From an uncultured Fibrobacter sp. (GTDB lineage: Bacteria; Fibrobacterota; Fibrobacteria; Fibrobacterales; Fibrobacteraceae), in contig CAMJQW010000011.1 in the NCBI GenBank assembly GCA_946408125.1, positions 1 through 64,000 on the forward strand: 64,000 nt of DNA, in the 5' to 3' direction. A program made the translations under genes and the position numbers. Positions 8,901 to 16,971 of the stretch are shown here, piece by piece. Position 1 is the stretch's first letter, and each line of letters opens with the position of its first letter. The notes beneath the pieces were generated by a model. The model did no database searches. It was not told the origin of the DNA and saw nothing but the letters and a program-made list of their open reading frames with translations.

Positions 8901-11307
8901 TCGGCTTACTGTCCGTCAGGGCGGAAATCTTCGGCGGATCGGAAACCACGTTCACGGTAATCGTGTCGCTGCTCTTCTTACCGTCGTCGTTGGTGATGTC
9001 CACGATGACGAGGTGCGTGCCCTTCGTTTTCCAGGAGAGGTCGCCCGACGTTGTGTTGGCATCGATGCAGGATACGGCGCCGCCGCAGTTCCAGGAGAGC
9101 GTGTACTTGTTGTTGGATGGGTCATCGTTGTTCGGGATGACTTCGAGGTTCACATGGATGACGTCATTCATGGAAATGGTCGTGTCGGCACCCGGTTCAA
9201 GGAAGAATGCGGCAGGCTTGTCGCTCAGGAAGCCGAAGCGTACGGTGTTGGAACTGCTGCTGCCCTTGCGGTCGGTCTGTGCGGTCATGGTGTAGAATGT
9301 CGCCGCCTTCATTTCGGCGGGGAAGTCTTGCTGCTTGAGCGAGATTTCGGCAGTGCTGTCGGCCTTGACCTTCACGGCGATGACCGACATCTTGTCCATG
9401 TTCGTCACGAAGAACAGCGAGTCGGGCATCGGGTGCGCGTCAACGATCTTCACCGTGAACTTGAGCGTCTCGGTATTCTTTTCCATGGCGGCGGCCTTGC
9501 CGTTCACGAGGAGCCTGATGGAGGATGCCATCACGAAGAATTCGTTGGTGAGCTTGGGCGACTTGAGGCCCGCGCTGTCGTTTGCGAGCACCTCGAAGGT
9601 GTGCTTGCCGTCGGTGAGGTCGTCGAGCTGTGCGCGCCAGGTCCACTTGTTCGTGAACTTGTTGTATCCGCCGAAGAAGGTGATTTCCTGCGGTTCACCG
9701 TCGAGCCATGCTTCGACGTTCTTGACCTGCGAACCGTAGTCTTCCGCCTTGCCCGAGAATTCATATGTTCTGCCGAATATCGTGTCGATGGGATTGTCGA
9801 GGATGATGTTCGGTTCAATCGGGTCCTTGATGACATGCTTGCCAAGGTTGATGGTCTGACCGACCTCGATATGGCGGTACGGGAGCGTGTCAGGTTTGTA
9901 GCCGTAGCCCGCGGTATCGCGTGCAATCATGCGGTACGAGCCGGAGGGCACGTTGACGCTGAAGTAGCCCTTGTCGTTGGTGACGGCGAGGTAGCTGTTC
10001 ACGGAATCCTTGAGTTCCACGAGGATGCCCGCATGGTTCGAGCGTCCCTGGTACTGCGCATAACCCATGAATACGCCGTAGGGGTTCTTGAGGTCGACCA
10101 GCAAGAAGGTGCGCGGACGCTTGGTGCCGTCCTTGTCCTTGATCTTGTCGGCATACACGGTGTCGTAGCCGTCGGTGACCCATACATCCCAGTAGATGCG
10201 ACCCGTAAGCTTGAGCTTGTTGTTGCCGTTTGCGTCGACGGCCACGAAGTAGGGTTCCTTGAGGTCTTCGGCGACCAGGTAGCGGTTCGTGAAGTTCGGG
10301 ACGAATTCCTCGATGCTCGTGTCACTCTGGATGGGATTCGCCGCACGGACGAAGTACCTCAGGGCGGCGGGATTGTCCGCATCGATGGCCTCGTAATGCA
10401 AAATCAGGCGTTCGCGCTCGTTCTGCGTGGAATTGTCTTCCGGGCTGATGAGCTTGAGTTTCGGCTTCTGGTTGAAGTGCAGGTTCACGCTGTCCTTCGT
10501 CTCGTTGCCGTCGTCGTCGATCGCGATGACGTAGATTTTCTGGTTCCCGATGGAATCGACCTTGGAGGAGTCGTACTTGATGGTCAGGGAGAGGGAATCT
10601 CCGCCCAGTTCCTTGAACTTCCACTTTTCGGGCTTGCCCTTGCCGCTGGCGTCGAGGTCGATCTTCAGGCTCTCGATGGTGCCGAAGGAGTCGAGCGCCA
10701 CGATGGTGAAGGTGATTTCGCCCTTGGCGCGCGTCCACAGCGTATCCTTCGGGACGCTCACGTAGGGAGGCGTGTTGATGACGCGCACGTACTGGCCGAT
10801 ACCGGCGGTGTCGCGGGCGTTGTTGCCGTCGATGGCGATAAAGAGCGGGCTATAGATACCGGTATCAGGATAGACGCGGAAATGCGGCATGGCGTTCGCA
10901 CTGCTTTCGGTCACGTAGTTGCAACCCTTGTCCGTCACGCCGTGGGAATAGAATTCGCAGTCCTTCTGGAGGGTGTCCTTGTTGTCCTTGCTGTAGGGTT
11001 CTTCGAAGTGCCAGATGTAGCGGTAGACCTTGTCGGAATTGTAGCGCAGGAATCCCATCAGGTACACGGTGTCGTTTACGGTGATAGTGAGCGTGTCGTA
11101 CACCAGCACGGAATCCGGATTGCTCAGGTTGATGATGGAATCCGCGAAGGCTTCGGCGTTCTCGAAAGGCTTGTTGAAGGCGAACACCACCGAGTGGTTG
11201 TTCCGCAGGTTCACGTTTTCCCGGATGGAGGATTCCCTGGAGCAGCCGAACAGGCATGCAAGGCCGAGGGCAAGAACGAGGAACAGGCGAAGTCTTCTAG
11301 AACGCAT
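5914..11307 (-). CDS. Giant Ig-repeat surface lipoprotein (1,797 aa)
   Basis: The N-terminus is a lipoprotein signal (LFLVLALGLACLFGC) with the lipidated cysteine near residue 22. Residues about 60-400 are beta-rich domains. About 410-495 resemble a carboxypeptidase regulatory-like (Ig) domain with SYLAVTNDKGYFSVNVPSGS. About 600-1350 carry Ig/PKD-like repeats of 90-100 residues, six of which contain a (V)TDDDGNTAxDT-type strand ending. About 1450-1797 have short repeated blades (NPLIAYMKG, VLLYIKADN, LIIVYVGN) suggestive of a beta-propeller. It probably projects from the cell surface as a binding protein or adhesin; no catalytic motif is seen. The ATG at 11307 is preferred to a TTG at 11313 because AGGA lies 6 bases upstream. 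First gene of a three-gene minus-strand operon. Confidence 0.8.
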   Translation of the reverse strand: MRSRRLRLFLVLALGLACLFGCSRESSIRENVNLRNNHSVVFAFNKPFENAEAFADSIINLSNPDSVLVYDTLTITVNDTVYLMGFLRYNSDKVYRYIWHFEEPYSKDNKDTLQKDCEFYSHGVTDKGCNYVTESSANAMPHFRVYPDTGIYSPLFIAIDGNNARDTAGIGQYVRVINTPPYVSVPKDTLWTRAKGEITFTIVALDSFGTIESLKIDLDASGKGKPEKWKFKELGGDSLSLTIKYDSSKVDSIGNQKIYVIAIDDDGNETKDSVNLHFNQKPKLKLISPEDNSTQNERERLILHYEAIDADNPAALRYFVRAANPIQSDTSIEEFVPNFTNRYLVAEDLKEPYFVAVDANGNNKLKLTGRIYWDVWVTDGYDTVYADKIKDKDGTKRPRTFLLVDLKNPYGVFMGYAQYQGRSNHAGILVELKDSVNSYLAVTNDKGYFSVNVPSGSYRMIARDTAGYGYKPDTLPYRHIEVGQTINLGKHVIKDPIEPNIILDNPIDTIFGRTYEFSGKAEDYGSQVKNVEAWLDGEPQEITFFGGYNKFTNKWTWRAQLDDLTDGKHTFEVLANDSAGLKSPKLTNEFFVMASSIRLLVNGKAAAMEKNTETLKFTVKIVDAHPMPDSLFFVTNMDKMSVIAVKVKADSTAEISLKQQDFPAEMKAATFYTMTAQTDRKGSSSSNTVRFGFLSDKPAAFFLEPGADTTISMNDVIHVNLEVIPNNDDPSNNKYTLSWNCGGAVSCIDANTTSGDLSWKTKGTHLVIVDITNDDGKKSSDTITVNVVSDPPKISALTDSKPRQKIKASVEVNISASDKLGTVNKISWGCSAQKNGLDKAVADNKITIDPPTKSYATTATITLPGEETSYYCVFEATDDDEETARDTLTFEVVADKPFVHLNIKQQTLTINDETDFLFMAGDSLGQVVKYEKTCSKNIESLNEDWLTFGRSTTVTMPNSPGNFYCAIRVTDDDGNTATDTATYNVLRASPTVTVMGASTVTIKDNVNLDADARDSTQYNSIFLQGHITKYEWGCGANGSAIAFTSTSTTTPEYTATMPNTPDNNYLCIVQVTDDDGNTARDTAHINVLLDPPTVSVKRESITVRQGFNILLDATASDGYGSIVKNEWSCGTPSTVEGNWKTVDDLNTTWEAPAATLNYMCIVQVTDDDGNTARDTTQILYSTGTPVITVKDELIYVMPGQEFELSATKNDDVWPNSNVSWYKWQCYYKSDNKSVKDEPLYSFNDNIRYDDNNNPILFYAYKDSSYTGKGKDIYCVVSAEEISTGAVFSDTTQIKIIVNPPQGVITAADTVFLWSGDSSVSNEGFYFYTPEWGGMNSTMGPIGDINNRKFNWQFSNVGEGYYEGNKDGTLDTSKLQFNEAFKRSMYETSRQICLDFRDSNTTLVTEAFYLRHRAEEVCRTIYFRKAWRNLSGTDTVVEKSTFTVPPVLTTVGTNPLIAYMKGATVIGSKYHNGTGWVNIDASNISITSGDTITKIAIANNGSDAYLAVLTKSGKLNAYKSASGTSTWSIIGDQVTDAKFADIAVNSGNPVLLYIKADNKPYLATLNNSSWKSSKISDKGAREIKGAYTSNGKLIIVYVGNTSNYQGYYAIYDGSTIEKDKTIVANMSGVDIAIDVGNIYIAFSSRDTESYGPIVKKGTLRNDNKSIDFDGASQFTRSFTEGKLIHGVSVAAREGNVFAIIDDNSRVALSQSHAFHLDGNTWKVYGENELPYFKVTFYNSHHYYLRGYAPDISIASDGKVFISMLAWENAHVGENNTPIEGDNYGPLVMKYVADTWTVH
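7783..8413. repeat. Direct DNA repeats encoding Ig-strand motif
   Basis: A segment of about 48 bases (core GCGGTATTGCCGTCATC) recurs at 7783-7830, 8062-8109 and 8367-8413. The first two differ at only a few positions. Each encodes the VTDDDGNTARDT-type end of an Ig-like module, so the copies reflect recent module duplication or gene conversion. Repeat units inside a coding frame, not a CRISPR. Confidence 0.7.
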
Positions 11308-11445
11308 ATCCAATCCTTTTTTTGATGCACAATAACAGGGCCCTTTGCGGGGGCTCTATGGAATTAAATTTATCTTTTTAATTGGAAAAACAAACATTAT
11401 ATTAATGTTTATATATTCCCGAATGTACCACTTTTTGAGGTTTTT

Positions 11446-12300
11446 ATGGAAGAAATCCCCCTTTGGTATTGGTTGGCCGTGTTTTTTGCCCTTGGCGCGT
11501 GCGTCGGGAGCTTCTACAATGTCATCGTGTACCGCATGCCACGCGGGATTTCGCTTATCAACCCGCCTAGCCACTGTCCGCTCTGCAAAAAGCGGATTCC
11601 CATCCGGTACAACCTGCCCATCGTGGGTTGGCTCTGGCTCCGCGGAAAGAGCGCCTGCTGCCACCAGCCGATAAGCGTGATTTATCCCATCGGCGAAAGC
11701 CTTTGCGGGCTGCTCGGTGCGCTTGCGCTGTTTTCTTCGGTCGTAGTTGTCGGCGGTGCGCCTCTGAATGCCGCTCTTTTCTCCGCTCCGGTGCACGACC
11801 CTGCCGTATGGGCCGGGGCGCTTGCGATGGCCTGGCTCCTGCTGGGGGCCTACCCGGTGTGCGCCGTGGACTGCAAGTACAAGCTGATACCCGATTCCAT
11901 CTCGGTGGGCGGGATTGTTGCGGGCATATTGATTTCTTTGGTACCCGGCGGATTATCCCCGTTTGAAAGCCTGCTCGGCGCGGGTGTGGCAGGCGGAGGC
12001 CTTTATCTGGTGGGCTTTGTCGCGTCGAAGATTCTGAAGAAGGATGCGATGGGCTTCGGTGACGTGAAGCTTTTGGCGGGTTACGGTGCGCTGATGGGTC
12101 TCACCGGCGCTGTCGAGACGCTGATTGTTGCCGCCCTGCTGGGCATTCTCGTGATGGTGCCTTACGGCAAGCTGCGCCGCTCCGAAGACGGCTCGGGCCA
12201 GATTCCTTTCGGGCCGTTCCTCGCGGTCGCGGCGCCTTTCATGTTCCTCTGGGGCGAGACGCTTTTCAACCTGTACGTAACGTTCGTTCTCGGGGAATAA
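11446..12300 (+). CDS. pilD: Type IV prepilin peptidase / N-methyltransferase (A24 family)
   Basis: A 284-residue polytopic membrane protease that cleaves and methylates type IV pilin and pseudopilin leaders. The N-terminal methyltransferase-type domain has GACVGSFYNVIVYRMP and the zinc loop CPLC...; the second knuckle reads GKSACCHQPIS, so one cysteine of the usual C-x-x-C/C-R-x-C set is shifted. Catalytic aspartates are in CAVDCKYKLIPD and in the GxGD motif MGFGDVKLLAG. GAGG-like TTGAGG lies 7 bases before the ATG. Its gene ends 8 bases from the convergent pectin esterase gene. No pilin genes are nearby. Confidence 0.9.
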   Translation: MEEIPLWYWLAVFFALGACVGSFYNVIVYRMPRGISLINPPSHCPLCKKRIPIRYNLPIVGWLWLRGKSACCHQPISVIYPIGESLCGLLGALALFSSVVVVGGAPLNAALFSAPVHDPAVWAGALAMAWLLLGAYPVCAVDCKYKLIPDSISVGGIVAGILISLVPGGLSPFESLLGAGVAGGGLYLVGFVASKILKKDAMGFGDVKLLAGYGALMGLTGAVETLIVAALLGILVMVPYGKLRRSEDGSGQIPFGPFLAVAAPFMFLWGETLFNLYVTFVLGE

Positions 12301-12308
12301 ACCCGAGA

Positions 12309-14414
12309 TTACTTCACGCGGATGGTCTTCTGGGCGCTGTGTCCGGGAGCGGTCATCTGCAGTATGTAGACTCCGCGGGGGAGGCCTGCCGTGCTGACGG
12401 CATTCCCGGAGCTTTCACGCAACAGCTTGCCTGTCATGCTGAACAGGCGGACGCGCGTTGCAGTAGTGTTCATGGAAACTCCCGCAATCTCGATGCTTGT
12501 TTTGCTTGTATCGGGTAGCGTGACTTTTACCGCAGTCAGTTCCAGCTGGTCCAAATTAGGGCCGTCGTTCCCGCCGACGGTGGCGAACGTGATGGTACTT
12601 GCGCCCAGCGGGAGAGTCACGGGAATATCCTTCGTTTCGTAAGTGGTCCAGTTTGCGGTCGTCGCGAATTCCAGTTCCTGCGCTTCACCGCTCCCTACCT
12701 TGACAGATAAGCTTCGGACGGCATTGCTTCCGTTCGCGTATGTCATGGTGAGTTTGTATTCGCCGGCGGCGTCGGCATAGACCGGCACCTTCACGGTCGA
12801 TGTGCCCGTACCGAAGTTGATGTAACCCGTGCCGGCGAATCCCGCGTTGGTGCTCTCGTTGATGGCGTTTTCAATGATTCCGTCTTCGGCCTGGAACTTG
12901 TTGGTGCCGTCGCCGATGAACGATGCGCCAAGTTCGATATCGCACTCGGCAGTAATTTCGAGAGTGTCCTTGCTTTCGTCAAGGTCCAAATCCGCGGTGC
13001 TCTTTCCGCTTTTGCCTACAAAAATCCAGCTATCGAATTTCCATCCCGAGTTGGGAACCGCCGTGAAAATAGCCTTCTTGCCTTCCATGACCTTGTCGCC
13101 CGCGAGGTTTGTCACGACCTTGCCGCCGATAGTTTTGATGATCATTACGTTATAGTAAGTCGCGTTCGCTTCGAGAGTCGTGACTTCGTTGGAACTGTTC
13201 CCGAGGCCGCCCATGCTGTTGGCGGCACGTACCGTAATCTTCGAGCCGGTCGCGATTCCTTCGAGTGAGAAGCTCGGCGTAGTCACGTTCGCCTTGTACT
13301 TGCCGTCCACGAAGATTACCCAGCAACGGGCGTTGTCGTCGTTGTTCCAAGTGATTTCGGCGCCTTCCTGTGCAATCTTCGGCGCGTTCACCTGGGCGGT
13401 CAGTTTGGTCGGATCCCAGTTGTCGCTACCCTTGAGCACGTTTGCAAGCGTGTACTTTGCGGCGTCGTTTGCGTCCCACACCGTCTTGAGCGTTGTCGAG
13501 TTGTCGAAGCTGGTGCGGCGTTGGCTTGTGTTGACCGGGTTCCCGTTGCCGTCCTTGCTGTTGTATTCACCGAAGACGACTGGCGGCGTATTTATGCTTT
13601 TCTGGAACCAGCCTTCCGGAGCGGGTTGGGCCACCATCTTGGTGTTCAAGAAGACTGTCTTCGCATTGTTCCAGGAACGTCCGAGGTAGAATGTCCCGTT
13701 GAAGCTTTTGTCGCTTACTTCAATGATTGCGTTGTTGAAAACGTAGCCCCAGTCCGGGCTGTTCTGGGCGGCCGTGATGTATCCGCCGCTGCGTGTCATT
13801 ACAATCTTGGTTCCCTCGAAGAAAACGTCGCCACCACCGCAGATGAAGTCCACCGTGCCGTCGATTTCACCGCCTTCCCAGTAGGTGCGTCCCTTCTTGG
13901 TGTAGTAGGTGTCCTGCCCGCTCCAAAGGCGTACGTTCTTGTAGACGTACTTGTCGCCTTCGTTCTGCTGCAGGGCGACTTGGCGTGCCGCGCTGGAGGT
14001 CTTGAAGGAGCTCTTGTTCCTGAGCGTGATGTCCTGCATGTACATCTCGTTGTTCTTCGGGAAGTAGATAGTCGCCGTGAGACCGATGCCTTCGGTGTCG
14101 GTCGTGTTCGCGATGATGGTCTTTTCGAGACTTTGCCCGATAATCGAGAGGTACGAAGCACTCACGGTCGATTTTCCGTGACTGTCGCCTGTAAGCTTGG
14201 TGATGTCGTATTCGCCGTCGGGCAAAAAAATCACAAAGCGGTTGCTTGCGGATGCGCCCGAGCTGCCGGCCTTCGAAATGGCCGCCTTGAAGTCGCCGTC
14301 CACGCCCACGACGAAGTCGATCTTCTTTTTATCGACGGCCGATGCGTTTACCGCGAGAGCCAATACGATTCCCGTCAGTGGAGCCAGAAGCGTGATTTTT
14401 TTAAGATAGCCCAT
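12309..14414 (-). CDS. Secreted pectin methylesterase (CE8) with CBM and sorting domain
   Basis: A 701-residue modular enzyme. After a signal peptide (LTGIVLALAVNASA) comes the CE8 right-handed helix (about 30-330): GQDTYYTKKG, DGTVDFICGGGDVFFEG with the catalytic aspartates, and YLGRSW with the conserved Arg/Trp. An Ig-like linker (345-420), an InlB-like module (about 425-510, FTAVPNSGWKFDSW) and a CBM6/35-like domain (about 515-635, starting FQAEDG) follow. The last 70 residues (LFSMTGKLLRES...GVYILQM...KTIRVK) match type IX secretion-type C-terminal sorting domains. It removes methyl groups from pectin, probably at the cell surface. GAGGATGT precedes the ATG. Confidence 0.9.
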   Translation of the reverse strand: MGYLKKITLLAPLTGIVLALAVNASAVDKKKIDFVVGVDGDFKAAISKAGSSGASASNRFVIFLPDGEYDITKLTGDSHGKSTVSASYLSIIGQSLEKTIIANTTDTEGIGLTATIYFPKNNEMYMQDITLRNKSSFKTSSAARQVALQQNEGDKYVYKNVRLWSGQDTYYTKKGRTYWEGGEIDGTVDFICGGGDVFFEGTKIVMTRSGGYITAAQNSPDWGYVFNNAIIEVSDKSFNGTFYLGRSWNNAKTVFLNTKMVAQPAPEGWFQKSINTPPVVFGEYNSKDGNGNPVNTSQRRTSFDNSTTLKTVWDANDAAKYTLANVLKGSDNWDPTKLTAQVNAPKIAQEGAEITWNNDDNARCWVIFVDGKYKANVTTPSFSLEGIATGSKITVRAANSMGGLGNSSNEVTTLEANATYYNVMIIKTIGGKVVTNLAGDKVMEGKKAIFTAVPNSGWKFDSWIFVGKSGKSTADLDLDESKDTLEITAECDIELGASFIGDGTNKFQAEDGIIENAINESTNAGFAGTGYINFGTGTSTVKVPVYADAAGEYKLTMTYANGSNAVRSLSVKVGSGEAQELEFATTANWTTYETKDIPVTLPLGASTITFATVGGNDGPNLDQLELTAVKVTLPDTSKTSIEIAGVSMNTTATRVRLFSMTGKLLRESSGNAVSTAGLPRGVYILQMTAPGHSAQKTIRVK

Positions 14415-14469
14415 ACATCCTCATTCCTAAAGAAAATTCCCTCACTTTTAATTTAACATAATAAATGCC

Positions 14470-14495
14470 AAAAACGCCCTCCCGGGGGCGTTTTT
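14470..14495. terminator. Bidirectional terminator
   Basis: The inverted repeat AAAAACGCCC / GGGGGCGTTTTT lies between the MacA-like gene (ends 14545, minus) and the start region of the pectin esterase gene (minus). On the minus strand it would end the adaptor transcript before the esterase promoter. Confidence 0.75.
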
Positions 14496-14544
14496 CCATA
14501 TACATGTTGTCCATGGGACAACGTGAAAATTTGCAGGACTGACG

Positions 14545-15828
14545 CTATTTCTTCTTTTTCTTGCCCGGAGGACCAGGCATGAAGGGGCTCGAAGCCTCGG
14601 ATTTTCCGGATTTCGCCTCTTCGACCGTTTCCTGGCTTATGACCACGGAATCGCCCACGGAGAGTCCCTTCAAGATTTGGATGTTCACGCCGTCGCTGAT
14701 GCCGGTCTTGACCGGGCGCGGTGCGGCCTTGCCGTCGATGCTTATCCAGACCATGTTGCCGCTCGGCTTCTTGCCGTCGGCGCGCTTCTTGAATGTGCTC
14801 GGCGGCCCGAACTTTCCCGGAGGCGGAAAATCTCCCTTCGCGAATTCGCCGCCCTCGGGGCGCGGCGGGCGCGGCATGCCTTTCGGGTCAGCCATCGGGG
14901 TTCCGTCGGCAGGCGTGAACTTGAGTGCCTTCACGGGAATCGCGACGGCGTCCTCGACTTCCTGCGTCACGATGGTGCAGGTGGCGGTCATGCCGGGGAG
15001 CAGCTTCTGTTCCGGATTTTCCGCGGTAATCACGACGGTGTAGGTCACGACGTTGCTCGTTGTGGTCGGGTTCAGGCGCACCTCCTGCACGGAACCGTTG
15101 AATGTGTCTTCCTGGAAGGCGTCGACGGTGAACTTGACTTTCTGGCCGGCTTTCACCTGGCCGATGTCGGCTTCATCGACGGCGGCCATCACCTTCATCT
15201 GGCTCAGGTCCTTCGCGATTACGAATAAAGTCGGCGTGCTCATGGAGGCGGCCACGGTCTGTCCGACTTCCACCGCGCGCTTCAGCACGACGCCGTCGAT
15301 GGGACTCTTGATGGTCGCGTAGCTCAGGTTGAGCCTCGCCTGGCTCACTTCGTTCTTGCTGCGTTCCATGGAAAGCTTCGCGGAGTTCATGTTGTATTCG
15401 GCGGTCTCGAGCTCCACGGAACTGGCCGCGTTGCTTTCGGAAAGTTTCTTGACGCGGTTGTACGTCGATTCCTTGTACTTGAAGTCCGTTTCGGCGGACT
15501 TGTAGGCGATTTCGGCCTGGGTGAGGGTCGCCTTGAGCTTGGACTTGTCGAGTTCTGCGATGACCTGGCCCTTCTTGACCTTGGTATTGAAGTCGACGTA
15601 GATTTTCGCGATGTCGCCCGAAACCTGCGTACCCACTTCCACCTGGTCTACCGGCTCGAGCGTGCCCGTTGCCGAGATGGTGGTGGAAATGGCCGCCAAA
15701 ACTACCTGAGTGCTTACCAGCGGCCCCGCGGCGGCATTCGCCTTCTCCGTAAAGAAGAAGGTCTTCACCCCGTAGGCAATCGCTCCCAGAATGGCGAGCA
15801 CGATGACGATTTTCAAGAGTTTCTTCAT
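14545..15828 (-). CDS. MacA/HlyD-type periplasmic adaptor
   Basis: A 427-residue membrane fusion protein. An N-terminal transmembrane anchor (IVIVLAILGAIAYGV) is followed by the lipoyl half-motif GTLEPVDQVEVGTQVSGDIA, a coiled-coil hairpin (about 95-185), the second lipoyl half (ATIKSPIDGVVLKRAVEVGQ), a beta-barrel and a membrane-proximal domain. The tail is unusual: a Pro/Gly/Phe-rich insert at about 305-350 and a C-terminal run of lysines. Adaptors of this type bridge an inner-membrane ABC or RND pump to an outer-membrane channel, but neither MacB nor TolC homologues are adjacent. The gene is separated from the esterase by a terminator. Divergent from the CDF transporter. Confidence 0.85.
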   Translation of the reverse strand: MKKLLKIVIVLAILGAIAYGVKTFFFTEKANAAAGPLVSTQVVLAAISTTISATGTLEPVDQVEVGTQVSGDIAKIYVDFNTKVKKGQVIAELDKSKLKATLTQAEIAYKSAETDFKYKESTYNRVKKLSESNAASSVELETAEYNMNSAKLSMERSKNEVSQARLNLSYATIKSPIDGVVLKRAVEVGQTVAASMSTPTLFVIAKDLSQMKVMAAVDEADIGQVKAGQKVKFTVDAFQEDTFNGSVQEVRLNPTTTSNVVTYTVVITAENPEQKLLPGMTATCTIVTQEVEDAVAIPVKALKFTPADGTPMADPKGMPRPPRPEGGEFAKGDFPPPGKFGPPSTFKKRADGKKPSGNMVWISIDGKAAPRPVKTGISDGVNIQILKGLSVGDSVVISQETVEEAKSGKSEASSPFMPGPPGKKKKK

Positions 15829-15908
15829 AAAGTTGGCCTAAAAATAGAAACGTTTATCCTTTTTTCGGTTATTTAGATGTATCAATTGCACGTTAGGTTG
15901 CACAATTT

Positions 15909-15916
15909 TATATTTC
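15909..15916 (+). promoter_or_regulatory. Start-proximal TATATTTC box (CDF gene)
   Basis: TATATTTC ends 5 bases before the ATG at 15922 and no Shine-Dalgarno is present. If it is the -10/-7 element, the mRNA starts at or next to the ATG, which also rules out the in-frame ATG at 15877. Confidence 0.55.
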
Positions 15917-15921
15917 AACGC

Positions 15922-16851
15922 ATGACCCGCATCGCCAAAAAAGATGATTCTTGCGAAGTCCGCCATGTTACGTGGGTGGGACTCGGCTGGAACGCCGCGC
16001 TTTCGGCGGGCAAGTTCTTCGCGGGCTTTTTTGGCGGATCGCAGGCGCTTGTCGCCGACGCTATCCACAGCGCATCGGATTTCATTACCGATATCGCGAT
16101 CATCGTCGGTTCCAAGTTCTGGAACTTGCCGCCCGACGAGCAGCACCCTTACGGGCACAGGCGTTTCGAGACGCTCATTTCGGTGGGCATCGGGCTTGCC
16201 GTGTGCGCGGTGGGCATAGGACTCGGCTACAATGCGGTGCGTGCGCTCATTAACGGCGAACAATCGCACCCTGAATGGATTGCGGCTATCATGGCGGCGG
16301 TATCCATCGTCGTGAAAGAAATTCTTTTCCGCTACACGCGCGCCAAGGGGCGCGCCATCCGGAGCGAGGCGGTGGAGGCCAACGCGTGGCACCACCGGAG
16401 CGATGCCTACAGTTCCATCCCGGTGCTTGTCGCGGTTCTTTTCGGGATCCTTTTCCCGACGCTCTGGTTCGCGGACTCGGTCGGCGCCATCATCGTGTCG
16501 GTATTCATCCTCCATTCGGGTTTCGAGATTGCCTGGCCGGGAATCCACCGCGTGGCCGACGAAGGCGCGAGCGAAGAGGTGGCGCGGAAGCTCAAGGACA
16601 TCGCGCTTGCCTGCCCGAACGTTATCAGCATCCACGGGTTCCGCACGCGTTACGTGGGTTCGGACCTGCATGTAGATTTGCATGTGGTCGTGCCTGCCGA
16701 TATGAGCCTCCTTGCGGCTCATGACCTCGCCGAAGAGGTGGAAAAGCGCCTTATCGATGCCGGCGAGAACGTGGTCGACGCGCTTGTGCATATCGACCCG
16801 TACAGCGAAGAGCGTGTAAGGCGCGGCGATATCAAGACTCTGGAACGCTAG
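15922..16851 (+). CDS. Cation diffusion facilitator family transporter
   Basis: A 309-residue inner-membrane metal/proton antiporter. It carries the CDF metal-site pairs HSASD (helix 2) and HHRSD (helix 5) and the cytoplasmic domain with its DLHVDLHVVV beta strand and closing DALVHIDP. The expected substrates are Zn2+, Fe2+ or Mn2+; helix 2 HxxxD and helix 5 HxxxD fit a Zn/Cd-type site, but specificity is not certain. The start at 15922 is chosen because of the TATATTTC box 5 bases upstream; a 15-residue longer form is less likely. It stands alone, divergent from the adaptor gene. Confidence 0.9.
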   Translation: MTRIAKKDDSCEVRHVTWVGLGWNAALSAGKFFAGFFGGSQALVADAIHSASDFITDIAIIVGSKFWNLPPDEQHPYGHRRFETLISVGIGLAVCAVGIGLGYNAVRALINGEQSHPEWIAAIMAAVSIVVKEILFRYTRAKGRAIRSEAVEANAWHHRSDAYSSIPVLVAVLFGILFPTLWFADSVGAIIVSVFILHSGFEIAWPGIHRVADEGASEEVARKLKDIALACPNVISIHGFRTRYVGSDLHVDLHVVVPADMSLLAAHDLAEEVEKRLIDAGENVVDALVHIDPYSEERVRRGDIKTLER

Positions 16852-16874
16852 TCCGCGTCCTATCTTGTACTATT

Positions 16875-16906
16875 CCAAGATGGTACTAATCCAAGATGGT
16901 ACTAAT
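16875..16906 (+). repeat. Perfect tandem 16-base repeat
   Basis: CCAAGATGGTACTAAT occurs twice head to tail (16875-16890, 16891-16906), with a degenerate partial copy (TCTTGTACTATT) just before. It lies in the 120-base gap upstream of the aldo/keto reductase gene and could be a pair of operator sites or simple slippage. Confidence 0.6.
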
Positions 16907-16971
16907 CGGAGTGCGCTTTTGCGCCTTTACAAGGTTATATTGAATGTAATGCGCAAAAAAGGAGCGTCCCT

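Noticed and set aside
6898-11325. 1,475-codon open frame on the plus strand
   Set aside because: It is antisense to the Ig-repeat lipoprotein, gives a low-complexity Val/Arg/Asp-rich product with no domain, signal or ribosome site, and arises from third-position G/C bias of the real gene.
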